Program-made: the position numbers and the translations under genes | Part shown: one piece after another, positions 42,944 through 51,356 of the stretch | How positions within the stretch are numbered: position 1 is the stretch's first letter | Layout of the letters: the number at the start of each line of letters is the position of its first letter | Source of the DNA: Lachnospiraceae bacterium | GTDB lineage: Bacteria; Bacillota; Clostridia; Lachnospirales; Lachnospiraceae | Direction: 5' to 3' | Length of the DNA stretch: 64,000 nucleotides | Assembly: GCA_028693165.1 (NCBI GenBank) | Contig: JAQUVX010000001.1 | Location: forward strand, 207,907-271,906 | Notes under the pieces: generated by a model | The model's input: the letters and a program-made list of their open reading frames with translations, nothing else | The model's database searches: none | Told to the model about the DNA's origin: nothing

Positions 42944-45436
42944 TTATTTCTTTCCGGCCAGCACCGCCTCGTACCGCTTATTCTCCCGGCGGTTCACGAA
43001 GAATCCACCAATGACTGCTTTCATTCCCCGGAAGAAATGGCCATTGACCACCAGCAGTACGCCGCGCACCATGTCCATGCTGACCATTCCGCCTGTCATC
43101 TTGGCGATGGCGCGGAACGGGATATTATACTGGAACAGGAGGTTTAAATCCGGCGTGCCGTTCTTTTCATTCTTGACCTTCTTGTCCGTCAGGATCTTGT
43201 AGATCAGCCGGGCAAGGCCGCTCTTTGCATAATACATCTGGCAGACCGCATCGTTCAGTTCCAGTTCCCCGGACCACTTTCCGGAGGGCACGGCATGTCC
43301 CAGCAGGCGTTCGTATTCCTCTTTTCCGACATTCTGGATAAATCCGGTTCGGTAAGACGGAAGCTCCAGCCCTTCATACGGCAAGGCCCCGCCGGTTCCC
43401 TCAAACTCAATACTGCTGCTCAGGCGAATGTCCATCACGCAGGCACCCACAAGAATCTGGTAGGTTCCTCCTTCCACCTCCCAGCGGTTGGTCCGGACAT
43501 TCCAGTAGCGAAAGGTCTTGTCGTCAAATGGAATCTGCACCCGCGCGCTCTCGCCGCTCTTCAGATATACTTTTTTAAATCCGTTCAACTGCTTTTCCGG
43601 CCGGAAAACCGCTCCGTCCCAACAGCCCACATAGAGCTGTGCGACCTCTGCACCGTCACGTGTGCCGGAATTTTTCAGTGTAAAGCTGACGCCCTCATTC
43701 GTGACCTCAAGCCCACTGTAATCGAAGGCTGTGTACGACAATCCATAGCCGAACGGATACTGCACGCGCACCTTGCTGGTATCGTAATACCGGTAGCCCA
43801 CAAACACACTCTCCCGATACTCCGAATTGCGCTCCGCACTCGGAAAATAGCGGAATGCCGGAGTATCTTCGTATTTGATCGGATACGTCTCGCTCAGTCT
43901 TCCGGACGGATTTACCTTTCCAGTGAGCACATCCAGCATGGCTCCGGCTCCGGCCTGTCCGCCCAGATATCCGTGTAAAATGGCGCTGCAGCAATGCTGC
44001 CACGGCATCTCCACCGCGGAACCGCCGCTTAGGATTCCTACAATATTGGGATTCACCTTCACAAGCGCCTCTAAAAGTTCAATCTGATTCTGCGGGATTC
44101 GCATATGGCTTCGGTCCATGCCCTCCGCCTCGCTGATCTCATTCAGGCCAAAACAGTACAGCACAATATCTGCATTCTGCGCCAGATCAAGCGCCATCTT
44201 TTTCAAACGTTCATCACTCTCACCGGTGCGCTGATAACCGGGTGCACAGCCGATGCAGTGGATCGGATAACTGTCGATCATCTGCTCCATGGTCTCCACC
44301 TCTTTCGCTGGATTTACCATAGAAGAACCGGCTCCCTGATAGCGCGGGCTGACCGCAAAATCACCGATCAGCGCCACGTTGCAGTTTGCTTTCAGAGGAA
44401 GGATCGGCTCCGGCTCCATCCGGTTCTTCAAAAGGACGATGCTCTCGGCCGCCACTTTTCTTGCCAGCGCATGATGCGCCTCCCAGTCAATCTCCGACGT
44501 CTTTGAAAGCGATTCCCCGACAGGCGCCTGACCACCGGCAGGCATTTGACCGCCGACACGTGCCCGATCCCCGGTAAGCTCCAACACCGCCCCCAGCAGA
44601 TCATCCACGCAGGTATCCAGCTCTTCCATCGTCAGCCGTCCATCCTGCACCGCTTTTAAAATCTGTCTGGCAGAATCCAGCCCCGGTGTCGGCATTTCCA
44701 GATTGGAGCGTGCCGCGACGCCACGAACGTGGTCGTTGGACCCGCCCCAGTCGGTGATCACGATTCCCTCATAACCCCATTCATCCCGAAGGATGCCCTT
44801 TAACAAATGCTCCTGTTCATTGGCATAAGTTCCGTTGATCTGATTGTAGCTGGTCATCAGCGCCTTCGCGCCGCCTTCTTTTACCGCTATCTCAAAACCG
44901 CTCAGATACATTTCCCGCATGGTACGCTCATCCACCACGGCATTCATAGCCATGCGCCGCAGCTCCTGACTGTTGACCGCAAAATGCTTCGGACACGCAT
45001 AGACACCCTGGCTCTGAATGCCCTGAATGTAGGCCGATGCCATCTTCCCGGCCAGATACGGATCCTCGGAAAAATACTCGAAATTTCTTCCGCACAGTGG
45101 ACTTCTCTTGATATTCAGCCCCGGTCCGAGGAGTACATTGACTCCCTGGGCCGCAGCTTCCTCGCCCAGCGCTTTTCCGAGTTCCCGTCCCAGCTCCTCG
45201 TCCCAGCTGTTTGCCACCGTGGCAGCCGTCGGAAAACAGGTCGCCGGAAGCGATGGATTCAGCCCCAGGTGATCCCCGGCACCCGCCTGTTTGCGGATGC
45301 CGTGAGGGCCGTCGGAACAGAAGATGGAAGGGATGTCAAGACGCGGAATGTCCCGGCTCTGCCATTCATTTTTGCCGCTCAAAAACGCGGCTTTCTCTTC
45401 GATCGTCATCTTTGCGATTAACTCTGCATGCTTCAT
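42944..45436 (-). CDS. Beta-glucosidase-like glycoside hydrolase, GH3
   Basis: An 830-residue GH3 enzyme with standard domain order: TIM barrel first (residues 1-300; IFCSDGPHGIRKQ, GRNFEYFSEDP, KHFAVNSQE, nucleophile Asp in GIVITDWGGSND), then the alpha/beta sandwich (about 330-560; SIVLLKN, GAGSSMVNP) and a fibronectin-like domain (about 590-680; YPFGYGLSYTAFDYS). An extra C-terminal part (about 700-830) holds a hydrophobic region. No signal peptide, so probably intracellular. Its ATG overlaps the GtrA stop (ATGA), so the two are translationally coupled. Confidence 0.92.
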   Translation of the reverse strand: MKHAELIAKMTIEEKAAFLSGKNEWQSRDIPRLDIPSIFCSDGPHGIRKQAGAGDHLGLNPSLPATCFPTAATVANSWDEELGRELGKALGEEAAAQGVNVLLGPGLNIKRSPLCGRNFEYFSEDPYLAGKMASAYIQGIQSQGVYACPKHFAVNSQELRRMAMNAVVDERTMREMYLSGFEIAVKEGGAKALMTSYNQINGTYANEQEHLLKGILRDEWGYEGIVITDWGGSNDHVRGVAARSNLEMPTPGLDSARQILKAVQDGRLTMEELDTCVDDLLGAVLELTGDRARVGGQMPAGGQAPVGESLSKTSEIDWEAHHALARKVAAESIVLLKNRMEPEPILPLKANCNVALIGDFAVSPRYQGAGSSMVNPAKEVETMEQMIDSYPIHCIGCAPGYQRTGESDERLKKMALDLAQNADIVLYCFGLNEISEAEGMDRSHMRIPQNQIELLEALVKVNPNIVGILSGGSAVEMPWQHCCSAILHGYLGGQAGAGAMLDVLTGKVNPSGRLSETYPIKYEDTPAFRYFPSAERNSEYRESVFVGYRYYDTSKVRVQYPFGYGLSYTAFDYSGLEVTNEGVSFTLKNSGTRDGAEVAQLYVGCWDGAVFRPEKQLNGFKKVYLKSGESARVQIPFDDKTFRYWNVRTNRWEVEGGTYQILVGACVMDIRLSSSIEFEGTGGALPYEGLELPSYRTGFIQNVGKEEYERLLGHAVPSGKWSGELELNDAVCQMYYAKSGLARLIYKILTDKKVKNEKNGTPDLNLLFQYNIPFRAIAKMTGGMVSMDMVRGVLLVVNGHFFRGMKAVIGGFFVNRRENKRYEAVLAGKK

Positions 45437-45954
45437 ATCGTCCCTTCTTTCTGGCTTTCCGGTGCCATAATCCAGAATTTCATTGCCGGGTAGCTGACTG
45501 CCACCTGAACCAGAATGTTGATCAGATTGGCAAGGGTCGGCGTGATTCCCTGCGGAATGCCAAGGTTCACAAGCAGTGTCTGGCTGTAAGCCGGCAGCGC
45601 CGCTGAAATGACCACCAGAAACACTGCGAGGCCGATATATTTGGGAACCGCCTGGGCAAACGCCGCGTTGGACTTAAACACCAGATTCTTCTGCACGAAA
45701 AAGTTGATTGTCTGGGCGCCTGCCGTTGCCGTCAGAAAGCTCAGGAAGCCGCACAACCCCAGATCACTTTCCACGTTCGTGTAATTGAAAATCAAAAACT
45801 GAAACGGTGTCTGGTTCAGCGCCGCGAACACAAAGCCAGTGCAGATCCACATGACCACAAAGTTCGTCACGGTCGCCACGTTGGACAATATATTAAACAG
45901 CAGGAATTCCCAGATCGTCGGATGCTGCCTGATCCATGCTCTTATTCCGTTCAT
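45433..45954 (-). CDS. GtrA-like membrane protein
   Basis: A 173-residue protein with four membrane segments and GtrA/DPMS-type pattern (FLLFNILSNVATVTNFVVMWI, FLSFLTATAGAQTINFFVQKNLVFKS). GtrA relatives are thought to flip polyprenyl-linked sugars or assist cell-wall glycosylation. GAGGAG eight bases before the ATG at 45954 fixes the start. It lies between two GH3 genes, an unusual setting for a flippase-like protein. Confidence 0.85.
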   Translation of the reverse strand: MNGIRAWIRQHPTIWEFLLFNILSNVATVTNFVVMWICTGFVFAALNQTPFQFLIFNYTNVESDLGLCGFLSFLTATAGAQTINFFVQKNLVFKSNAAFAQAVPKYIGLAVFLVVISAALPAYSQTLLVNLGIPQGITPTLANLINILVQVAVSYPAMKFWIMAPESQKEGTI

Positions 45955-45977
45955 TCTCATCACTCCTCAGATCTATG

Positions 45978-48896
45978 TTATGCGTTCTGCTGTTTCTTTT
46001 TATAGCTGCGGATCATCAGGACCTCCAGAATGATCAGCACTGCTGCCAGCGCCGCGTCTGCGATGTACAAATTCATCATCCAGGCCGGAACCACGTTCGG
46101 ATCATAATTGTTATAGGTGTAGGAATTCACCATGGTGTACATGATATTCTTGCTTGCCTGACGCATCGCCAGAACAGAAGTCGCGCTGGTGGTGTCTGTG
46201 ATAATCGCATCGTTTCCTGCGGTTGCCAGCATCATGTCCGTACCGCCGCGAATCGCCTTGTCTGCATCCATGTAGCCATAGTTTCCGAAATAATCGGACA
46301 ATACCATGCCCTGATGTCCCCACTCTTCCCGCAGAACCGTCTTCTGAAGCTGCGGACATGCCGCCGCCCAGACCGATCCGATGTAGTTGTAGGAAGACAT
46401 TACCGTGATCGGGTTCTCGCCTGCGTCCTTGATACATGCCTCAAACGGTTTTAAATAAATCTCGCGGATCGCCTGTTCATTGCTCCAGGTACAGCACATC
46501 GCATTGCGGTTGGTCTCCTGATCGTTCAATGCAAAATGCTTGATGAACGGATACAGGTCATACTCGTACACGCCCTGACATTCTGCCTTCGCCATCTCTG
46601 CGCTCAGAACCGGGTCCTCCGAATAATATTCAAAGTTTCTGCCTGCAAATGCAGAGCGGTGCATGTTCATCGACGGTGCATACCAGCCATCTACCAGAAG
46701 GTCACGGGCCTCTGCCCCAAGTCCCTCGGCTGCCAGTTTCGCCATATCGGTATTCCAGGTTGCCGCAATCACGATCTCAGACGGATAGCCAAGACCCTTG
46801 GTGCTGTCGGAATTCGCCGCCACTCTCGCATTGATTCCCGCAGGGCCATCCGCATCCAGCGCTTTCAGCTTTCCGACGGAATCAATCTTCGGGGAACCAT
46901 AACCGCCAAAACCGATCATCTCGACCATGTCATCCACGCTCATCTGATCCAGAAGCTGATCCCACATCGGGTCCTCATAAGTCTTGCCGCGAAGGTCGTA
47001 GAGCACCAGGCCGTTCTTTGCCCCGGTCACCGGCATCACATCGCTGTCATTGTTGTGCTCATATACATCATAGGTTCCATTGCCGGTCACCTCATACTGT
47101 GAAGGCAGGCTGTAGCTCTCCGGTGCCGCAATCGCCGCCTGGTAGTTTGCAAATCCATCCCTGCGGGACAGATAATCCACCTCGCCCTCTGCAAAGTCAA
47201 ACTGATTTACGGCCGGAATCCGGTCCCCCTCACGCGGGTTGCTGCTGTCGTACACGATGTCTGATGCCACCTGATAGGTCTCGGATGCCAGGACATTGTG
47301 AGAATCGCGGTTTAAGCTGATCCCATAATCGCCTGCCTCCAGCACATAGCAGCCATGTCCCTGATCATCATAGGAAGCCATATCCTGTACCGCAAAGCGC
47401 AGCGTGCAGGTCTCGCTTGCACCCGGCTCCAAAAGACCGGTCTTGGCAAACGCAGCCAGATTCGTGCTGGCCTTCTCGATCCCACCATTTTCATAAGGCG
47501 GATTGTAATACAATTCCACAACATCTTTGCCTGCCACAGCGCCCGTGTTGGTCACGGTCACATCCACGCTGAGGATGCCGTTCTGCTCCTGAACAGCGCC
47601 CATGGTCTGCTCGAATTCCGTGTAGCTGAGGCCATATCCAAACGGATACTGCACCACCTGATCGTAGTCGATCAGTCCCTCTGCTGCCGCGGTCTCATAG
47701 AACCGGTAGCCCACATAGATGCCCTCCACATAATTTACAAAGGATACCACGCCGTCCGCCTTTTCCCAGTGTGCCTTCGCAGCCTCGGTCACATCCTGCA
47801 CATTGTCATAAGCGAAATGTCCGATATTGTTGTAATACGGTGTTGCGGTCAGGTCGTAAACCCAGGTGTCCGTCGTCTTTCCGGACGGGTTGATCTCACC
47901 CTTTAAAAGCTTGCCCAGCGCGTTAAAACCGGTTGCACCCACCCCCGGGCAGACCACCAGACTCTTGATCTGACTGTAATCCTTCACCCAGCCCATCTCC
48001 AGCGGGTTAGCGCCGTTGTAAACCACTGTAACCTTATCAAAATTCCGACAGACCAGCTCCACCAGATCCTGTTCGGTCTTACTCAGCTCCAGATAGGTGC
48101 TTCCCTGTCCAAAATCATCATAATCGCCGTTGTTGGTGTAGCTTGCGTTCGTATACTTGGTTCCCTTCGCGTAGGAGCCATCCATCACCGCGCCCATGTC
48201 GTGAGGAAGATCCGCGCCCTCTCCGCCGCAGCGCGCAAGCACGATCACGGCCGTATCGGAAAATCCCTTCGCCTGATCCAGCATCTCCTGCGTGTAGCTG
48301 GCTGCTGTCGGCTCCGGCAGGGTCCAATCCTGTCCGTTGTTGATCGTGATCTCCGGACGGTCTGCCCGATAGGTCTTATAAAAATTTGTAAGTTCGGTGT
48401 TCGCTGTAAATCCTGCATTCGAAAGACCGCCCAGAAGGTCTACCGCTGTGGACACGTCCACGGAACCGGAACCGGTACCGCCGTAGATCGGATTGGTGGA
48501 CGCCCAGCCGAAGACGTTGATGTTCGCGGTGTCTGCGAGAGGTAAAAGATGTTCTTCATTTTGCAGCAGAACAATGCCCTCTCCTGAGATCTCTTCTACC
48601 AGCTTTTTGGAGTTCTCCGCGGTCACCTCGGAGATCGCTCCGGTGGTGCCAAACATCAGCTCCATCTGGTTGCGCATCGGTCCCATACAGATCGAATTGA
48701 CCATAAGTGCTGCAAATACCACAAATGCCACCAAGGACTGAAGACGGATAAAACCTCGCTTCGGCTTTTTCCATTTTCCTGCCACGATCAGCAGTCCAAT
48801 CAGAACCACCAGCCCTACTGCCAGCACAATCAACTGATTTCGGATCAGATCCATCGCGCTGAATACATCCTCCCATGCAACTTGAATTCCTGTCAT
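45978..48896 (-). CDS. Membrane-anchored GH3 glycoside hydrolase with permuted domain order
   Basis: A 972-residue GH3 enzyme. Two N-terminal membrane segments (about 21-44 and 52-70, with the basic loop KWKKPKRGF between) and one C-terminal segment (about 940-962, followed by KKKQQNA) should place the catalytic part outside the cell. The sandwich domain comes first (about 95-330; GIVLLQNEEHLLPL, YGGTGSGSVD), then a fibronectin-like domain (about 435-540; FGYGLSYTEFE), then the TIM barrel (about 625-930; DADGPAGINARV, GRNFEYYSEDP, KHFALNDQETNR, nucleophile region MVLSDYFGNYG). Standard GH3 proteins have the barrel first. GGAGG precedes the ATG. First gene of a GH3-GtrA-GH3 operon. Confidence 0.88.
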   Translation of the reverse strand: MTGIQVAWEDVFSAMDLIRNQLIVLAVGLVVLIGLLIVAGKWKKPKRGFIRLQSLVAFVVFAALMVNSICMGPMRNQMELMFGTTGAISEVTAENSKKLVEEISGEGIVLLQNEEHLLPLADTANINVFGWASTNPIYGGTGSGSVDVSTAVDLLGGLSNAGFTANTELTNFYKTYRADRPEITINNGQDWTLPEPTAASYTQEMLDQAKGFSDTAVIVLARCGGEGADLPHDMGAVMDGSYAKGTKYTNASYTNNGDYDDFGQGSTYLELSKTEQDLVELVCRNFDKVTVVYNGANPLEMGWVKDYSQIKSLVVCPGVGATGFNALGKLLKGEINPSGKTTDTWVYDLTATPYYNNIGHFAYDNVQDVTEAAKAHWEKADGVVSFVNYVEGIYVGYRFYETAAAEGLIDYDQVVQYPFGYGLSYTEFEQTMGAVQEQNGILSVDVTVTNTGAVAGKDVVELYYNPPYENGGIEKASTNLAAFAKTGLLEPGASETCTLRFAVQDMASYDDQGHGCYVLEAGDYGISLNRDSHNVLASETYQVASDIVYDSSNPREGDRIPAVNQFDFAEGEVDYLSRRDGFANYQAAIAAPESYSLPSQYEVTGNGTYDVYEHNNDSDVMPVTGAKNGLVLYDLRGKTYEDPMWDQLLDQMSVDDMVEMIGFGGYGSPKIDSVGKLKALDADGPAGINARVAANSDSTKGLGYPSEIVIAATWNTDMAKLAAEGLGAEARDLLVDGWYAPSMNMHRSAFAGRNFEYYSEDPVLSAEMAKAECQGVYEYDLYPFIKHFALNDQETNRNAMCCTWSNEQAIREIYLKPFEACIKDAGENPITVMSSYNYIGSVWAAACPQLQKTVLREEWGHQGMVLSDYFGNYGYMDADKAIRGGTDMMLATAGNDAIITDTTSATSVLAMRQASKNIMYTMVNSYTYNNYDPNVVPAWMMNLYIADAALAAVLIILEVLMIRSYKKKQQNA

Positions 48897-48963
48897 AATA
48901 TCCTCCTTTATTTCGTTTGTGAGGACAGCTTATCATCTTTTTCGCCGCTGTGCGCGTTTTGAC

Positions 48964-48992
48964 ACAAGATGCATTTATCTGGCATAAAATGC
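48964..48992. promoter_or_regulatory. Candidate LytTR-type tandem repeat upstream of the GH3 operon
   Basis: ACAAGATGC (48964-48972) and ATAAAATGC (48984-48992) match at 7 of 9 positions with a 20-bp period, near the two-turn spacing of LytTR sites. They lie 70-95 bp upstream of the GH3 start and partly overlap the terminator of the preceding kinase gene. The resemblance to a LytTR consensus is weak. Confidence 0.3.
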
Positions 48993-49020
48993 AAAACCCA
49001 GAGGAGTTCTAACCTCTGGG
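48988..49020 (-). terminator. Rho-independent terminator of the AgrC/LytTR operon
   Basis: Perfect 8-bp stem CCCAGAGG / CCTCTGGG (48997-49004 and 49013-49020) with an 8-nt loop that contains the kinase stop codon, followed on the minus strand by TTTTGCATTTT. Confidence 0.7.
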
Positions 49021-50316
49021 CAATAATATTTTCAATTCAAACCAGCCGTGATTCTGGTCGAAATCCACACTGCCGCCATACTTCTCGGCCGTCATGACGA
49101 TGCTGCGCAGGCCGAAACCGTGATTCTGTTTATCCGCTTTCGTGGTGTTGATCAGGCTCTCTTCATTCTTCCTGATCTCCGTCTCGCAGTAATTCTCGAT
49201 CTTGATAAACACGAAATTCCGCTTCGCCGACACGGATATATGGATCAGACGCTTCTCCGGCTCCCGGATCAGAACCACGTGCTCGATGGCATTGTCGAGC
49301 GCATTGCCGAAGATGGAGCAGATGTCTGTCACGTGCATGAAATCCAGCAGCTTTCCATCCGCCACACAGGTCATCTGAATCTGGTTCTTGCGGCAGTGAA
49401 AAAGCTTCGCGGCAAGGATGGTATCCAGCACCTGATTGCCCGTCTTATTCATGGATTCAAAAACGCTTAATTCCTCCTCCATGGCATCCAGCCACTTCCT
49501 GCGCTTCTCCTCGTCGGTCTCCATCCGCAGACCCGCGATCTGGTGCTTCAAATCGTGATATTTCACATGGATCATATCCAGACTGTCCTGATAATTGCGG
49601 TACTGATCGTACTGACTTTTCAGCACCGTATTCATCGCTGTGAGCTCCCGCTCCGCCATGTAGTCACAAATCCTGCTCTGATAGGCAAAGAGTACCGCGA
49701 TACCGCCAAAGTCGACCAGCGTCCGAATGGAAAAGACATCCGCCATATGAGTGCTCGTGAACGGCAGATGATTATAGAGAAAGCTCAAGTTGCTGAATGC
49801 AAAAATCGCCACGGCAATGCCAAACGCCGCCAGCACCTCCCGAACCGTCAACTGCCTGAGATAATCAAACGTCAGCGTCGACCGCTCCAGCCGAACCGTA
49901 CTCCAGAAACAAGCTCCGTACAGAACCAACGTCAGAATCCACTGCATCCACCAGTAGCCGTAGCCCATGGATTGCAAAAATGCGAACACCTGCCATTCCA
50001 GCGATGCCGCGAACTCTGCCAGCAGAAAGGCCCGCGCAAAACAGTAGACCGCCGTAAGCGCCGTCAGTTCCCCGTACAGCAGTAAAAATCCATACATGAT
50101 CGCCGCCGCGATGAGCATACATGGAATCCAGAACGTCACCGGAAAATCTCCCGTGAATTCGAGAAATGCGATCTGAACCGCCAACACGACCAGACTTCCG
50201 ATCCAGAATGAGGGGCGACGGAATTTCTCCTTTTTGATCAGGTACAGGTACACCATGCAGGCGCCCCATTCTGCCAGCGCCGTGCATATTCTTGGAATAT
50301 TCTGATAATACTGCAT
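49009..50316 (-). CDS. AgrC-like sensor histidine kinase, GHKL type
   Basis: A 435-residue kinase with six or seven N-terminal membrane segments (about 1-205), a coiled linker (about 210-240), the phospho-His in HVKYHDLKHQIAGLR and a GHKL ATPase domain (about 320-435; IFGNALDNAIEHVV, KQNHGFGLRSIVMTAEKYGG). This architecture is shared with AgrC and related peptide-sensing kinases. It follows the LytTR regulator gene by 3 bp. No agrB/agrD-like genes are seen nearby, so the signal is unknown. Confidence 0.9.
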   Translation of the reverse strand: MQYYQNIPRICTALAEWGACMVYLYLIKKEKFRRPSFWIGSLVVLAVQIAFLEFTGDFPVTFWIPCMLIAAAIMYGFLLLYGELTALTAVYCFARAFLLAEFAASLEWQVFAFLQSMGYGYWWMQWILTLVLYGACFWSTVRLERSTLTFDYLRQLTVREVLAAFGIAVAIFAFSNLSFLYNHLPFTSTHMADVFSIRTLVDFGGIAVLFAYQSRICDYMAERELTAMNTVLKSQYDQYRNYQDSLDMIHVKYHDLKHQIAGLRMETDEEKRRKWLDAMEEELSVFESMNKTGNQVLDTILAAKLFHCRKNQIQMTCVADGKLLDFMHVTDICSIFGNALDNAIEHVVLIREPEKRLIHISVSAKRNFVFIKIENYCETEIRKNEESLINTTKADKQNHGFGLRSIVMTAEKYGGSVDFDQNHGWFELKILLPRG

Positions 50317-50319
50317 GTT

Positions 50320-51024
50320 CTATCCCTCATTGATATATTGAATCAACAGTTCCATAAATTCTTTCTTCTTGTTTCGGCTGATCGGGATCTGCTCCCCGTG
50401 GATCATACAGTCGCCTCCGACGATCCCGTCCACGTGCCGCATATTGACCAGATAGCCTTTTCCACACCGAAAAAAGCCATGCTCGCACATGGCTTCCTCC
50501 AGCTCCTTCAGCGTAATTCTGGAAGTGACTTCTCCGCTGCCCAGCCGATACCGGGCATAGTGTCCCTGACTCTCGATGTAATAAATCTCCGAGACGGACA
50601 GCTTCTGCATCCCGGCCTCCGTCGCGACCATCACAAACTCCTGCCCGGCCTTATTCATCCGTCCGATGGCCTTCTCAAGCTTCTGCGAAAAGGCAAAATA
50701 CTCCACCGGCTTCAAGACGTAATCCATCGCGTCCACTTCGTAGCCGCGCACCGCGTACTGAACCATGTTGGTGATGAACATGATGATCACCTCCTGATCC
50801 AGCCTGCGGATCTTCTCCGCCGCCGTCATCCCGTCCATGAAGCGCATCTGGATGTCCATCAAAATGATATCAAATTCCCCGCGGTAATTCTCCGTGATAT
50901 CTTCTCCGTCCGCAAACGTGGTGATTCTGATCTGCCGGCCGCTCTCCTTCTCGTACCGATGAATATAATCCTGAAGCTGCTCCATAAACAACCGCTCATC
51001 TTCTACAATCGCAATCCGTATCAT
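50320..51024 (-). CDS. LytTR-family response regulator
   Basis: A 234-residue regulator: receiver (1-125; DE near residue 8, phospho-Asp in IILMDIQMRFMDG, K in DYVLKPVEY) and a LytTR DNA-binding domain (about 138-230; SEIYYIESQGHYARYRL, FFRCGKGYLVNMRHVDGI, IPISRNKKKEF). The ATG at 51024 follows GGGAG; the frame to 51099 is not homologous. First gene of the pair with the AgrC-like kinase. The downstream GH3 operon, on the same strand, is its likeliest target. Confidence 0.92.
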   Translation of the reverse strand: MIRIAIVEDERLFMEQLQDYIHRYEKESGRQIRITTFADGEDITENYRGEFDIILMDIQMRFMDGMTAAEKIRRLDQEVIIMFITNMVQYAVRGYEVDAMDYVLKPVEYFAFSQKLEKAIGRMNKAGQEFVMVATEAGMQKLSVSEIYYIESQGHYARYRLGSGEVTSRITLKELEEAMCEHGFFRCGKGYLVNMRHVDGIVGGDCMIHGEQIPISRNKKKEFMELLIQYINEG

Positions 51025-51175
51025 ACCCAGGCTCCCTTTATATGCAGGTTTTCCCTTTTGTTCTAGTTCTATTGTAATCGCAGCATGTGAGAATGTCAAA
51101 CGGCTATCGTTCTGCCTTGTTCATGTTCATGTAAATTCCTTCGGCATATCGCTTCACGCCACTGTGCGCAAAAAA

Positions 51176-51328
51176 TCATTTTTTGAGTTGAGGCTTCAAG
51201 CTCCAAAATACCACGTTCATCGCAATCACGATCAAAATACATACGGTCATTGCTGCCCAAAAGCCGATATTGATTCCCAGCAGCTCTGTGGTTCCAAAAA
51301 GCTTCATCCAGATGATTGTCCATGACAT
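51176..51328 (-). CDS. Small single-span membrane protein at the magnesium locus
   Basis: A 50-residue frame starting at ATG 51328, with a near-perfect AGGAGGA seven bases upstream, 28 bp after the mgtA stop. The sequence has a short amphipathic N-terminus (IIWMKLFGTTELLG), one long membrane segment (about 19-43, containing GFWAAMTVCILIVIAMNVVFW) and a basic tail ending KPQLKK. Small proteins of similar build accompany MgtA or MgtC in other bacteria (for example MgtS in E. coli, which stabilises MgtA), but I cannot name a family. Position and ribosome site make it a convincing gene, likely acting on one of the ATPases. Confidence 0.75.
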   Translation of the reverse strand: MSWTIIWMKLFGTTELLGINIGFWAAMTVCILIVIAMNVVFWSLKPQLKK

Positions 51329-51356
51329 CATTCATTCCTCCTATATTGTGATCTTG

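Noticed and set aside
45433-45954. GtrA gene as part of an O-antigen or teichoic-acid glycosylation operon
   Set aside because: No glycosyltransferase is adjacent; both neighbours are GH3 hydrolases.
46223-48545. Long plus-strand frames opposite the GH3 gene
   Set aside because: They mirror the codon pattern of the GH3 coding strand and lack ribosome sites and homology.
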